Assembly: GCA_038373885.1 (NCBI GenBank)
Contig: JAWZYV010016535.1
Location: forward strand, 620,001 to 684,000
Reading direction: 5' to 3'
DNA from: Cheiracanthium punctorium
Lineage: Eukaryota > Arthropoda > Arachnida > Araneae > Cheiracanthiidae
DNA length: 64,000 bases
The notes beneath the pieces were generated by a model. That model was given only the letters and a program-made list of their open reading frames with translations. It did no database searches and was not told where the DNA came from. Each line of letters begins with the position of its first letter. The stretch's first letter is position 1. Shown piece by piece: positions 13,201-25,631 of the stretch. The translations under genes and the position numbers were made by a program.

Positions 13201-15369
13201 TATTTTATTTATTCTATTTTTATTTTATTTTATTAATTTATTTAACAAAGACTTGGGAGAGGATGTTTTTAGTCTTTCAATTATTGATTGTAAAATCATG
13301 CTTCATATTGATTTGTAAACATTTTTTTAGGTAATAAATGTACAAGTGGTGTTTGTATGCAAAAGTTTAGTTCATCATATATAATATTACTTTTTGCATT
13401 AGATAAACACTGTAATTTGATAAATCAGTTAAGATTTACTCAGAAAAAATTTTTGGTTCTTTAAAAAGGAAAATATAATGTAATTTCAATGATTTAGCTG
13501 ATCTTTTATAAGTTCCAGAAAGTGGGATTTACTTGTTATACATAGCGTACATAAACGCACTCGTACATTATACGATATATTTCTCCCAGGCGATGCTGAA
13601 CTTTATATCCGATATTGCTTGTTGTATTTTTAAAGCCTCCAATAGCTCCACAACAGAGCTATTCCTAAACCAAAGCAAGATCAATGAAGGAATTTATTTA
13701 TGAACAAAGATATATGGACGATAATTAGGTTGATCGATGCATGTAACTAAACTTAAAATTGAGTAATTAGTGGCACGAATCAGGATTTAGTTAAGCTTTA
13801 AAAGAGCCTCATCAATAATAATAGGGTTAAGCCCTCGCTCAAAAGTAAGCAATTCCAGATGATTAATCTTATGTCATGTAAAGAGGAATCTTATGTAGAG
13901 GTGTTATGTGCATGCACTATTAAGTCTTGGAAAAACACTCATATTATATGATATATGATTTTCTTTGTGGTTTCTCTTATTATTACTAATACTATTTCAT
14001 GCGCTTACAAAAGTACAATAAAAATCTGACATATTAGATGTAGTTTTGTTAAAATTTTAACACTCAAATGTTATAAAAAGAAAGTTAGAGTTTTACATAT
14101 TTTACATACCAAGTGCTTTTAAAATATTTCCAGAAATGTTTACAAAATTTAAAGCAAATATACTAGCTCGATTACGTGTCTTTAAATCTTTAATATGTAT
14201 TTTTTTATTTCTAAGATGGAAAATTCTTTCTGGTCGGGGAAAAAAATCGCGGAAGTGTACAAAGAAGAACTTTGGGAAACTATTTTTTTTCTTTTTATAG
14301 TGGAATAAAAAAAATATATATCTTTGAAAATAACGAAAATTGCTGAATGATTAAAATCCCCTTACCCATCCACCCCCCCCCCCAAAAAAAAAAAGAAAAA
14401 AATTCTTCCCTTGCCCTTTTTGGGAGGAAGGGGGCACTAACATACACAAAAATGCGAGTCCTAGTAAAGTTTCTTTCAAGTTTTGGTTTGAATACTATAG
14501 TTTGAAGAATCCTAGTCTAAGTAATGAAATGATGTAACAGAAAAGTATGTACAATCAATTGCAAATTTTTTCCTTTCCGGTATGTATTTCAAAACTCATA
14601 AAAAAAAACTTGCAATAGCTAGTGATATAGAATTTCTTCTTGCCTCCTTTCTACTGCACCTCCAGGAATTTTGAGACGTTATCATCTGCCTACGCCTTAC
14701 AGAGCTTATCTCAACTTATCATCCTAAGCGCACATAGCAGCAGTCGAATTCATACTTTTTCAGTTTTTATATTTCATTTTTTTTTTCAGTGATTATCTTG
14801 ATAACAACCCCCCCCCCCTCTCCTTATTCGGGAAAAACTGAAGAGGCTGAATGTCGAAATATTGCTCTGATAAAAAGTTGGAAATGAAAAGCCTATATTA
14901 ATATTGAAACTCTTCAAATAATAATACGGAAGATAAATAATTCAAATTTATTTGTTATTGAGTGCTTTCTTGCCAATGCATATCAACGGCGGAAAAAACA
15001 ATAGTGATGTTACCGATTTCAAGCGAACTAGTTAATATGCATGGGCGTAAGTGACTAACACCGGGTACACCATCGAGTTCATACTAGTTTTTGTATTCTT
15101 ACTATTTTTGCACAAACGAAGGGCCACGTAGAGAATTTCTAAAAATCTTTGATTTAAAATATTTATTTAAAAATTTACGAGCAAACTTCCCTTATCTACT
15201 TCTTAATTAGATATGTCCTTTCCTTAAAATTTTCGGTCACGTTATGCTTATGACTTCAACAGAAAACATTAAAAACATTTGACTTTATTCTTGGGTAAAA
15301 TAGAAGAACCAATGGATTAGAATATACAGTAGATAATTTTGGGGTTTATGCATATTCATTGACAAAAGC
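10249..15369. other. Gene-free AT-rich DNA with homopolymer runs
   Basis: No convincing coding sequence. It holds a T run of 27 at 12911-12937, a C run followed by an A run at about 14374-14395, and a C run at about 14809-14818. Short open frames here have no recognisable domain. Confidence 0.65.
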
Positions 15370-15560
15370 ACCGAAGTTTGAAGGTTCCGGGTTCGAGTCC
15401 CATCGTGCGGCTGTCGATCTAACGGTCTGGAGTTTTGGTAGGTTTTCTCCAGATGTAACGTGAATACGTGTTAGAAACCCTTAGAAAGTCCCTCTACCAA
15501 GGCACCCTCCCCCCTTGGCAGATCACCCTAGTGTAGCGTTGCCGTAATCACACACAATAT
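15370..15560 (+). repeat. tRNA-derived SINE, decayed head
   Basis: A polymerase III B-box-like stretch, GGTTCCGGGTTCGAGTCCC, lies at about 15383-15401. It is followed by the body shared with other copies in this window: a GGAGTTTT phrase, CTCCAGATGTAACGTGAATA, and AGAAAGTCCCTC. The body closely resembles the minus-strand copy at 41430-41641. No convincing A box remains, so this is a truncated or diverged SINE and not a tRNA gene. Confidence 0.65.
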
Positions 15561-15804
15561 TTGACAAAAGCATTCTTGATTACATTAAGATTTGCAAATT
15601 ATCCGAGTTTAAAACATATGCCGGAACACTTGTATTTTGTGTCTATAGACTTCTTTATTCACTCAAGCATGTAGTTCTGTCATATAAAGTCAACCTTTTG
15701 CATTCATACTTACGTTCTCAATAAGCTGCTATAGTATAGATCAGGATTTCTCGAAATTTTTCTCTGATGGAGCACTTAAATGATCTTTTAATTTTGACGA
15801 ATTA

Positions 15805-16411
15805 CAGCGTGTCCGAAATTAAACGACCCCATTTTAAAGTTGTCTTCGGACGAAAAAATTGTTGAGAAAGTTGTGAAATTTTGTGTAGGATATAATGAAG
15901 GTAATGGGAATTTGCTTGAATGAATAATAATAGTAATAAATTAGTTCAAATGTTCGCCACCAGGGGGCATTTTTTTATGAATTACACATTTAGAATACCT
16001 TTATAATAGTTTACAAATATTATTACAACAAAACATGTTCAACATGACGAGCATCATTGTCATCTACCATTCGTAATCTTAAGAGAGAATGTTCCACCGC
16101 TGACTACAGTGTGTTCGGGGGAAATGTTACAAACATGTTGTGAAATGCTGTCTTGAAGATCAGGCAAAGTTCTTGGATTATCACGACTTATCAAATGTTT
16201 CAAACTCCCCGAAAGCCAAAAGTCGCAAAGATTGAGGTCTTCTGGAGAAAGTGTGTAATTCATTCTAAAACACGCTCCTGGTGGCGAATATTTGAACTTC
16301 AAACAAATTCCCATACCTTCATTATGTCCTACACAACATTTAATAATTTTTCAGCAATAATTTCGCCTGTAGGCAACTTTAAAGTAGGGTCGTTTAATTT
16401 CGGACACCCGG
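15805..16411. mobile_element. Mariner-group element with decayed transposase, TA flanks
   Basis: The left TIR, CAGCGTGTCCGAAATTAAAC, starts after TA at 15803-15804. Its inverted partner ends at 16411 before TA at 16412-16413. The match continues inward for roughly 40 bp (GACCC, then TTTAAAGTTG). The 607-bp length and TA TSD fit Tc1/mariner. A minus-strand open stretch inside encodes a transposase C-terminal remnant. The GCCACCAGGGGGC phrase near 15957 recurs inverted near 16280, which suggests an internal rearrangement. Confidence 0.75.
16060..16314 (-). pseudogene. Mariner-group transposase C-terminal remnant
   Basis: About 84 codons remain. The readable core is LSPEDLNLCDFWLSGSLKHL, then RDNPRTLPDLQDSISQHV. 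It matches the pattern around the last catalytic aspartate of mariner/IS630-type transposases (SPDLN.CDFWLWGYLK). The first two catalytic aspartates and the DNA-binding domain are absent. It lies wholly between the TIRs of the 607-bp element, so it is the element's own relic and cannot be active. Confidence 0.7.
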
Positions 16412-18413
16412 TACTTTGCGTAAATAGGTACGGCAACAAATACCTGTTGCTTTACCGTGCTATTTATTTTATTTTATTTTTATTTTTTTGCGGGGCACTT
16501 GCCGTCATCGTGTGGACATAGACTGAGAAATTTTGTTAGGCAGAACTCTAAAATTTCTTATATTCTGACTGTAGGTAAAGATTAACCAACTTAACATATC
16601 TTGAGAACTAAATATCTTTCATGAAATACAACCTGAAATCAGAACTAATGTTTATTATTTTTATTTTTGTACCTATATTTTTACGAGAATATTAAAAAAT
16701 TTTTTTTTGATAAACACACACACACACACACAATTTTATCTTGTTAAACTTTATGTTGCAATATTTGGCAACCGTGATAACCAAACGGTAAGGAAATGCA
16801 GCATTAGATTCAGTAGGCTGAGGATACGAATTCCGTCCTGGATATTAAATGTCAGTTCTAGCCATCTGAATAAAGATGTAATTTGGACTATCCCAATTGA
16901 TTAGCCTTCTCTAGCATAAAACAAATAGCGTGAAAAAACAAGCAGCAAAAATTTTATCACACTTGTTTTTGTATTTTCTGATAACTTTATAGTGCTTCCT
17001 TTTTTAGTGGCTTGCTTGCTATGGTTTTTTCTAATGTTGAAAGTACTAGCGCATAATAATAAGTAAATTATCATCCGGATGAGATTAAAAAAATTTTAAG
17101 GTAATCTCTAGACTTAACATGGACTGTGGAGAATCAAACTCTGTGTGCGGATGTAGGAGTGCAGCTGATTATCTGCAGAGAATGATTGAGAAAATAAAGG
17201 AACGAGATTGGAAGAGGGTTTTGTCCTCAAAGAAGTATATCATAATGATTCCAAAATGTGTGACTAGATTTCCGTGCTCGCTTAGAAGTGAGTTTTTCTT
17301 TTTCCCCACTATTGTTCTAGAGAAATAAAAAAATCATTGTATTTTTCCGGGAGCCGTTAAGCAAGAATAAGAAGTAACAAGCTCCTGATAGGATTTTCTC
17401 GTTTTAAAACAAACAAATAATTGTTGACGGTCACTGCCAGAGTCGCAACTGAAAACTGGAAGCAGCTGGGAATTTCGTTTCGAAGGTCAGCAATGACGTA
17501 TATCTTTCTACAAAATCTGCTTTGTACGGAACTTGATTACACCACTAAACTATTTTGAATACCGACCATAAGTAAAAACTTTTAGATAGTTAAAAATTAA
17601 GTTAAAAAAATGGCAATTTCATCAATTTATGTATGTACAATTTAAAAAATAAACTTTTTATAGACCTTTTCCATGAACTATTTAAACTACAACATTAATA
17701 ACAACATTAAAAGCTTTTTTAAGCTTTTAATGTTGTTTCAGAACCAATATACTATAAATATTGAACTGAAGTGAATTATTTTTTGCTAAGTTGTTTCATA
17801 AAAGACTAAAAAATATAAGTTTTAATTAACTTTTAATTAATTCTCATCGTCTATTTTACAAAAGGCACATTTTCTATTTCACTTTTGCATTTGTAAATTT
17901 AAGCATTTTCGTGTTATTAAATTCCATCAAATATTCTGATTAACTTTTTAACTTGACGTTAAATTTATATTTCTTTCGGTTCCAAAAACGCATTAAAAAT
18001 CTTACTGTGAAGTTAATTAAAATGTCATAAAGGGTGTACGTACATATTGAATTAAGAATCACCGTTATACTGCCTTCCATAAAATAACAAGCTAATAAGC
18101 AGAGAGAATTCAACAGAAAAATAGTTTCAGCAAAGAAATTCCATCTAACGACTAGAAATATAGTTTTTAATAACCTTTCTTCAAAGTACAGCATGCGTCT
18201 AAACCACACAGTACGGTGGAGTTTAGCTGCTGATACGCTTTTATGCTTACCCAAAATCGATTACTGCCCAAGATATGTTAACAGGTTCGAAGGAGTTTAT
18301 CGGGTGACAATTACACAATTCTAAACACTTCATATGGTTTTTATATCACTTTAATAGTATACTGACGTGAGTAGAGAAAAACGCTCAGGTTGTTTCTTCC
18401 ATTGAAACAGGAG
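16412..18413. other. Gene-free AT-rich DNA with (AC)n and a perfect hairpin
   Basis: No gene recognised. It contains an AC dinucleotide run at about 16714-16732 and a perfect 16-bp-arm hairpin at 17701-17736, listed separately. Confidence 0.6.
17701..17736. repeat. Perfect 16-bp inverted repeat with 4-nt T loop
   Basis: The arm ACAACATTAAAAGCTT, a TTTT loop, then the exact reverse complement. In AT-rich DNA this could be chance or a cruciform-prone remnant. No TSD seen. Confidence 0.75.
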
Positions 18414-18590
18414 CAGGGGCGTAGCCAAGGGGGGGGGAATTAGGGGCTCATACCCCCCACCCCCCCAATGAGGAATTTTTTGCAAAACAAAATGTATATT
18501 CTTCACTACCTTATCACACACTTGCATGCATATATGTGAGTTGCAGTAGTCGTAACCCCCCCCCATGAAAAATTTCTGGCTACGCCACTG
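18414..18590. mobile_element. hAT-type MITE, CAGGGGCGTAGCCA ends, with G and C runs
   Basis: The left terminus is CAGGGGCGTAGCCA; the right terminus TGGCTACGCCACTG is its imperfect inverse. Length is 177 bp. The flanking octamers AACAGGAG and AGCAGGGG agree at 6 of 8 positions, a plausible decayed hAT TSD. G runs (18430-18438) and C runs sit just inside the termini. The same TIR family recurs at 46923-47079 with an intact TSD. Confidence 0.7.
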
Positions 18591-20551
18591 AGCAGGGGCA
18601 TATATTAACGTCCCTACCAGCAATTTTGCTCGGGCCGTCATCGGCTGGCTGCGTGGCCGGTGGTAGCCTGAGGAGAATTGCTAGTAGGGATAGAATTCCT
18701 TAACGTGGTTTAGTTAGGTGTAAGGCGTCTGTTAAAAATAATATAACGAATATATCTACTGCAATATCTACGAAGTATTTAATAACTCAGTATTTGTACT
18801 TCAATAAATAAACACTATCTTGTTATGCTTCTGTCGTAACAATAAACAGTCTTTACTTTCTTAAATTTATAATGGTTGTCATTACGTAACTAAAAAAATT
18901 GAAAGATCATGCCGGAGTCAAATAATAAAACTGATTCATGTGTTATGTGAAGTATTTAATTTAAATATTTATGTGTTTAATTTTCAATTTTAGAAAAAAA
19001 TTCAATTTAGTAAATGAAAAAGAATCTCTGAACACATATTCACTTTAAGTCCACAAACTTAAAATTTTCTTTTTATCCTTCTCTATATTTTATAGCACAA
19101 TCTAAAGATTTTTTTAAATTAATTTTATTAACTCGTTAACTACTTTAGACAGCGTATTTTACGATGCCTGTGACTACAAAAAATATATTTAGTCGCGAGA
19201 AAATTCAGAATATCTTTCCATAAACTGTACTACAATGATTTTGAAATGTAGACCTATCTATGTAACTATGGAAGCTATAAAATTTCTTTTTCAAAATACA
19301 ATAATGTTTCAAAGTAAATTCAAAAGGTACAAATGTAGCAAGCTTTTCGCGTTACAGAAATTTACTGAAATTTTGACTTTCTGTGTAGATTTTTCGTTGA
19401 AAATGTCCAGTTTATTAAAAAATATTCTCAGTTGCGGCTGTAAACACAATTATTAAACATTTTGCAACACCTCACAGAATTTTTTTTTGTCCTTCATTAA
19501 TTATATGAATTCTCATTGAAATACAAATTATATACTATATATGATATGTTAAAAAAAAACAATAATATGGAGATGTAACAGGATTTATGAATAAAAACTA
19601 AAGACATTAAAAATAATTGAATCTATAGTTGCTGATACATCACATTTTACATGACTATACTAAAACACAAGTTGGAGAACCATTCGTTGCACATAGTTGA
19701 TAAATATGCCATACCAATAAACAGTCTCATCACATTAAAACTGCAAACAGCACAGTTGGTTTTTTGAGATAAATAGAGAGAGCTAAGCAGCACTGAAAAA
19801 TGTAAATGAAATATGAAAATACTAGCTAAACACAGCTGGGCAGCAGGCATCAATAGAAAAAGCTTTCTCTCATGAATGCTATATACTTTAACAAAAAGCA
19901 CTCAAAAAACCTGGTGTTTAAAAGATAAAATAATTAAAACTTTATAAAAGTTACTGTAACTTTTATGTGTGTTATTTTTACAAAGATTTAATTATTTTAT
20001 AACTATATATTATTTTTTTTCTAGAATATAATATGAATGTCATTTTGCAAATAGATTCTGGCTTGTTTAAAACTGACGTTTTAAGAAAAAAAAATCAATT
20101 TAATAAATGGAAAATAGTCTCTGAACAGATATTTCAAAAAATAATCTGAATTAATAACCAAGTAAAGAACTAAGTTTTTAGATTGAATCATATTAAAATA
20201 TCAGTAAACCACTTAAATTTCCTTTTTTCATTAAACAGCAGGGCCTTCTTCAAATAATGTATCATTCAAGTCATTTTTCCTGTAAATAATGAACGAACTT
20301 ATCTTAAGTTGCTGAACTTAAGTTGCTGAAAAGTAAAGACATTCAACTGGTTTTCAAATCATGGTTTACCAAAGCTATTCATAGATTAGACTTTGAAGAT
20401 TTCTAAATTCCCCAGCACATTCTAAAAATGGTTTCAAAAGTTTCTTTTGTTCACGACAGCTAAATAGCTTATATTTGTGTTGCACACCCTCTAAGCTTAA
20501 AAGGGTTCTTGATACGTGGAAAATTTTTCAATATTAGTTCAGTATAACATT
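18591..20551. other. Gene-free DNA downstream of the second innexin
   Basis: A short imperfect hairpin (CCCTACCAGCAATT against AATTGCTAGTAGGG) lies at about 18612-18689. The rest is AT-rich with no recognised gene or bounded repeat. The 3' UTR of the innexin to the right would fall at the right edge; I could not assign a poly(A) signal. Confidence 0.55.
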
Positions 20552-21616
20552 TTAATCCTTCAGTTCGTCGGCTAACATTCGAATAATGATTTTGAAGTTA
20601 CCAGAGCGTATATTTTTGCATAAAAGACTAAGTACTAACCAGTCGTCCTTATCACAACGACGAAGAACTTTTTGCAGGTCTTCTGGTCTTACTCTTCGGC
20701 ATTTTGAATACAAAACGTAATAGCGGAACCTAGGCAACAGCAAAATCAAAGCGCGGTACAAAACAGCTAATCCAGATACAACAGCGAGGAACACAAACCA
20801 AAACCATAGGAATATGTAAATTTTCTCATTCATGATATTGATCGGAATGAGACACATGGCGTCATGCTTCTGGACATCTCCTGAAGAACCGTACTTGTAA
20901 AACGTACACTTTGACATTCTAGGAAATACTTTAATCATGGGATCGTACCTCAAGGTATAATCCCATTCCGTAAAAGATAGCACTTCCGATCCGTAAGTGG
21001 TAAACTCACCCCCAAGGAAAGTGTCCATGAGGTATATCTGTCCAAGGACATTGGCAAAATTCAATATTTCACAAAAAACGAACATCGAGCCGTAAAATGT
21101 ATGGTTTCCAAGACTATCCTCCAAGTACTCTACAAGTAATTTGGCTTTTGGATTGCCTGCAGCAGAAACAATGGGGGAGTTAAAATCCATCACTAAATTT
21201 TGCATCTTGTGTGCTTCAGCGTTTTTCCATAAATAGCGGGGAATGTAAAACATCATGCCTTGAAGAAACAAGACAAAACAAACCCATTGGTAATAAGCGT
21301 GGAAAACCTTCTCTTCGTCTGGGGTGTACTTGTCGATTCCTGGGTAGGGAACTTCCTTTCCCACCTCTTTTCGCCATGCACTTTTGATGCTGAAAGTAGT
21401 CGAAATCCAACAATAAGTCTTTAACAGAGCTTCAGGAATATCATCCTTCGAAATGCAATCTATAGGGTCGCCGAGAAATTGGCGACCGGTGACTGCAATG
21501 CTGAAAGCGATCAAAATGACCAGCGTAAATCTGTAATGCAGTCGGAAAACAAAATTATCCACAGAACATTTTCTTGTCTTGAAAAAACCTTTCAAATCAC
21601 CAAACAGTTTATCCAT
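20552..21616 (-). CDS. Innexin, intronless, 354 aa
   Basis: Gap-junction or hemichannel subunit of the plasma membrane, paralogous to the gene at 51-1142. Seen: a continuous frame MDKLFGDLK to stop at 20552-20554. Four hydrophobic segments lie near residues 29-46, 111-128, 178-199 and 266-292. YYQWV is at 108-112, Cys54 and Cys69 are in loop 1, and Cys237 and Cys255 are in loop 2. The C-terminal tail is short. An in-frame ATG lies three codons upstream (21623-21625). I prefer the ATG at 21614-21616 because its context is AACCATGG and the protein then starts like its paralogue. It differs most from the other two in the cytoplasmic loop (about residues 130-170). No intron is visible, and no poly(A) tract or TSD flanks it, so a recent retrocopy is not supported. 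It is transcribed opposite to the first innexin. Confidence 0.95.
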   Translation of the reverse strand: MDKLFGDLKGFFKTRKCSVDNFVFRLHYRFTLVILIAFSIAVTGRQFLGDPIDCISKDDIPEALLKTYCWISTTFSIKSAWRKEVGKEVPYPGIDKYTPDEEKVFHAYYQWVCFVLFLQGMMFYIPRYLWKNAEAHKMQNLVMDFNSPIVSAAGNPKAKLLVEYLEDSLGNHTFYGSMFVFCEILNFANVLGQIYLMDTFLGGEFTTYGSEVLSFTEWDYTLRYDPMIKVFPRMSKCTFYKYGSSGDVQKHDAMCLIPINIMNEKIYIFLWFWFVFLAVVSGLAVLYRALILLLPRFRYYVLYSKCRRVRPEDLQKVLRRCDKDDWLVLSLLCKNIRSGNFKIIIRMLADELKD

Positions 21617-22241
21617 GGTTAACACGTTCTTTTCGACTGCAAATTCTGATTGTAATTTAGAGATTGATTTCCATGCGAAAACGAAGATAAACGTTCATTA
21701 AATCGACAACTAAATAAAAAAATATTCGTAGGTAAGTAGCGGAATGATATGAGGTGGGACTTCTTGATTTGAAGTACTTTGAAGAAATGCGATAGAAACT
21801 CGAACAGCTTGTTCAAAAAATAGATAAACTATTTCATATCAAACATTTATATGGTTCAACAGTCGAAAGTAAAGATTAGATATTTTTTCCCTCCTGTTTT
21901 AAGTCAGGTAAATATCAAAGTTCATTATTACCGTAAGAATGGTGACAATAAGAATCGAATCTTAAGTATGTTCTCTCTTCTTTCATAGATAAATATAATC
22001 TTAAGAATAAAAAATAACAATTTATGACCTTATTAATTGATCATTACTTTTCCAAGATACAAATTCGTAAAAGTTTACTATAAACTTTATATTAATTTTA
22101 AAATGTATTCATGAAAGAAACTGATTGACATCATGATACAACATATGTATAAAAACTAAAATGATTCAGTAATCAAAATATTTTTTTAATTTTACAGTTA
22201 TTGTTTAAGAATTGTATTTAATATGCATACATCTTGCAACT
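21617..22241. other. 5' flank of the second innexin
   Basis: This would hold the 5' UTR and promoter of the minus-strand innexin. I see no defined TATA box or splice acceptor that I can defend. AT content rises away from the gene. It ends at the AACT target site (22238-22241) of the large element to the right. Confidence 0.4.
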
Positions 22242-23055
22242 GGGTCATTCCACGTCAAATCAAATACAATACTGGAGAAAGTTCACCACACCAACTTAGA
22301 TTTTCCTCAAATTTTATATAGAGGATTTATAGGCTAAGACATCAACAAATCTCAATTTTGAAGGTTCTACGATAATTAATTACCGAAAAATTAATTATGC
22401 AAATTTTTAAGTTTTCTGCAAGATGCGCCAACTTTTTTTCTCAATTCCTTAAGTAACTCCTTACCTGTAAAAGTTACTGAAGTGAAAATTTGTTTCTAGG
22501 AGTAACTTTTTACGCTGATTCCAAAAATGTTATCGAAATTTGCGCATCTTCTATAGTTTATGCATGAGCACTGCATTTGCTAAAAAACATCATGAATTTT
22601 TTTCGGCATGTCTGATCACAGACACATGTTTTAAATTTGTATATGTTGTTAAGATGAAATAATCCTACATCTCAAAATAATTTCATCTTGGCTTTCTGCT
22701 CAGGAGCAGAGAAAAAAAATTGTATGTATGTACCTATATATGAGGATTTTCATATGCAATATTTGTACTGAAGATGAGAAAATTCAGAAGCGTTAGTCAA
22801 TTTTCCCATGTCTTTTAAATTAATATCTAAAGTTTAACTACTACTCCGGGCATTTTCAAAAACTAGAAAATATATCAAAGTGCTTGCATCGGAAAACGTA
22901 AAACAAACAAACAACAAAAAATGCATGTCACACACAGTGTTAATAAAAAAAAAATTCTAAAGTTAAAATTTTGAATTACTTTTAATTTAACCCTGTTGTT
23001 TTTGGCAATCATCCATCAGCCAATAAATCTTTGTAATTCTGTATGACATTCAAGT
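22242..23055 (+). repeat. Left long terminal inverted repeat
   Basis: Pairs with 26783-27580 in inverted orientation. Shared phrases include GGCTAAGACATCAACAAATC, ATGCGCCAACTTTTTTTCTC and CAGGAGCAGAGAAAAAAAAT. The inner edge is where the match around GATTTATTGGCTGATGGATG stops. It is non-coding. Confidence 0.85.
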
Positions 23056-23626
23056 CAATAGAAGGAACAAAGTTTATTGAAAGAATTGAATTCCTGTAAC
23101 TTACAGTACTTATTTACCTTTAACAGAATGCGAACAAAATTGTGCTTTGGCTAGTTTTGTGGATACAGCAATTTGAAATATGTTTTACTGTATACTGTAT
23201 TAAATTTTTATTGTTACAACAACTAGCATAGCAATGTCAGGCACATGGTCAAATTGCACATTTGGTGATGTATTGCAGAATAAATGTCATGTAACCAGTT
23301 ATTCACGGCAAACTTTTACGTCTACTCTCCTAGGAGGATTATACTTGAAATGTTCTGAAATCGATAATTGGGCATTCTTGAGTGTTGTGTATTTTACAGC
23401 AAGAATTTTATCGATATCTCTTTTCTTCTTTGAGATCCCGCAGAATATGTGAAAAGAACATTTAGGGCCTTTATCCTCCATAAATTACGAATTTTCGAAA
23501 ATACTCTCTAATCTAGCACCTACGCTATAAAATCCCACTCGTACTAAATTTCGTGTTATTAGCTTCAGTAGTTTTGGCTAGGCAAAATATTGACATACGG
23601 AAAACGGATAGAACTTTCCGGTAGAC

Positions 23627-23628
<2 letters not shown>

Positions 23629-23671
<43 letters not shown>
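23629..23671. repeat. (AT)n microsatellite
   Basis: About 21 AT units uninterrupted, inside the large GGGTCATT element. Confidence 0.95.
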
Positions 23672-23673
<2 letters not shown>

Positions 23674-24719
23674 TGTAGAACGACAGTTCTACTTGTGACG
23701 CAGCCAGCCCCAACCAACCAACCGTAAAATTTCGCGGCACTTATATATACAGCTAACTTTTCTATTTTCAAAAGTGTCTCATCTGGATCTCGGAATCCGC
23801 TCTAACGAATTTTTTAGAATTAATATATGATTTTAATCGGTGCCAAATTCGATGAGTGACGTCGCCGGTTAAGCTAGGAAAACTCGTTTTTTTTTTTTAT
23901 TTAATCCAGTTCAAAGAGGGAACTTAACCCGCGTAAGGAAATGCGGAAAATGATCTCGTTTAAAAGGCGGTAAACAAGGCAGGGAGTAGGAATACAGTGC
24001 TGTAGATCCGTGACAAGATTTGTACAAGTTACCTTATATCGTAAGCCAGTTTGGTCCTAGACAGCTGGTACCTTTCGATCCCTCTTCCTGAGCAAATGAC
24101 TTGAGTTCTGTCCTCGACATCGCACTTTTGCGAGACTATCGTTTTTCTTTTACTTCATTTTAAAAAATAACAGATTATTACATACTTTACTTATTTTTTA
24201 TGTAATTTATTTTGCTATAATTAATAATTAAAAATAGTTAAGACTTTGAAATAAAAAAATAATTAATTTAAGTATTTTTTGGTAAAACTCCTTCCTAACT
24301 TTCGTTTCCCTAGTATTTTGATAGCTATTTCTAATTAAATTAAGTCTTTATTTTTCGAATATTATTAATTCTATTTGGAAAATTCAATATGTAATTAATA
24401 TTTCAATGAATTTTTTTTTCTCTTCTGAAAGCTGACATAATTAATTAATAATAATTATTTAGTATTCAAAGGAAAATAAATAGTAGTTTTACATACTAAC
24501 TAGTTTTAATAATAATTCTTTTACTCTTCATGTATATATAAAATTTATTGAAATTATTGAATTATAATTTTAAAACCAATATTTTTTCCTAATCTTAGGT
24601 TTTTCTCACTTTTATTTTGTATTCCTTTAAATACCAGATTTAAAATTTTGTTCAATTTTTTTCAGATAGAAATTTGATTAATTAATCTAAATTTATACAT
24701 GCACTATATTTTGTATTAG

Positions 24720-24960
24720 ACATTTGAAGGCCGGAGATGGCATCTAAAACAAGATGTTGTGCCCACCCGAGCCGAGTTGATAAGATACTGAAGATGGTAG
24801 ATAACTGAAGTATAAATGTCCAGGGTTCTGGTCTACCGGATGGCTGATAATCTAAAAATTCGGAGTTTTGGACGTTTTTTCTCACGATGTAACGTAAATA
24901 CGCTTCAGAAGCATTGAGAAAGTCAACCGCGCAAGACCCTTATTCTTAAACTGGTAGTTC
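24720..24960 (+). repeat. tRNA-derived SINE, diverged
   Basis: Retains body phrases of the SINE family: TCCAGGGTTCTGGTC as a decayed B box, ATTCGGAGTTTTGGACG, ACGATGTAACGTAAATACGC, and GAGAAAGTC. The head is degraded. It lies inside the large GGGTCATT element. Confidence 0.55.
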
Positions 24961-25396
24961 ATCTAAATGTTCTCTAAAAAAATGAAATTATCAACTGATA
25001 AAAAAACAAACAAACATAGTATGTAGTTTTCTAAAAAGTGACATAAAACCAATTATAAACAATAAAATTTTTTGAGTAATTTTCTATTTTATTAATGAAT
25101 ATAGTCATTAATTAATTTAATCAACAATTTCGAGATGTATCATTAACTTATTAAAAACTTAGTATATCATAATATAGTTAAAAATTTAACCTAGAGATAG
25201 CTTTAAACTGAAAGCAAACATTGCATTAATAGATTACATTGCATTAAAATAATAGAACGAGTAAATAGATTATCATTAATTAAGAACGAGATTATTAAAT
25301 TAATAATTTTAACGAAACTTAACTTACGGTGATCGTTAAACTGAATGCAAATTAATGAATCGCATCGCATAAAACGATAGAACGAATAGTTATATA

Positions 25397-25631
25397 TTGT
25401 TGTTGTTATTCTAGAATTACGGCCGATTATAGCTACACGTAGGCTCTAAGCCGAGACGTGGGGTGCCCTCCGTGGGGGTCTTTCTAAGGGGTCCTAACGC
25501 GTATTTACGTTGTTTTGGAGGAAACCACGGAAACTCCGAACGATTAGGTCGGCGGACGCAACCTGGTTTCGAACCAGGCACCTTCCGTCTCCCAGTTCAG
25601 AGCGCTATGCGCTCGGCCACTGATGGGGCTC
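25397..25631 (-). repeat. tRNA-derived SINE with 12-bp TSD, best preserved copy
   Basis: Read on the minus strand it starts with a tRNA-like head: an A box (AGTGGCCGAGCGC) and B box (GGTTCGAAACCAGG), then the family body (GTTCGGAGTTTCCGTGG, AAATACGCGTTAGGACCCC). It ends in a short AAC-repeat tail. The target duplication AATAGTTATATA flanks it exactly (25385-25396 and 25632-25643). The intact boxes and TSD suggest relatively recent insertion. It is not a tRNA gene: the body and tail follow the head without a 3' tRNA end. Confidence 0.85.

Noticed and set aside
16153..16521. Plus-strand 122-codon open frame
   Set aside because: Runs antisense through the mariner C-terminal relic and across the element's TIR; no domain of its own.
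18351..18641. Minus-strand 96-codon open frame with a glycine-rich stretch
   Set aside because: Its Gly-rich part is the translated C/G runs and TIRs of the hAT MITE at 18414-18590.
25560..25631. Possible tRNA gene on the minus strand
   Set aside because: A and B boxes are present, but the sequence continues into a SINE body and tail with a TSD, and no complete cloverleaf with acceptor pairing is evident.
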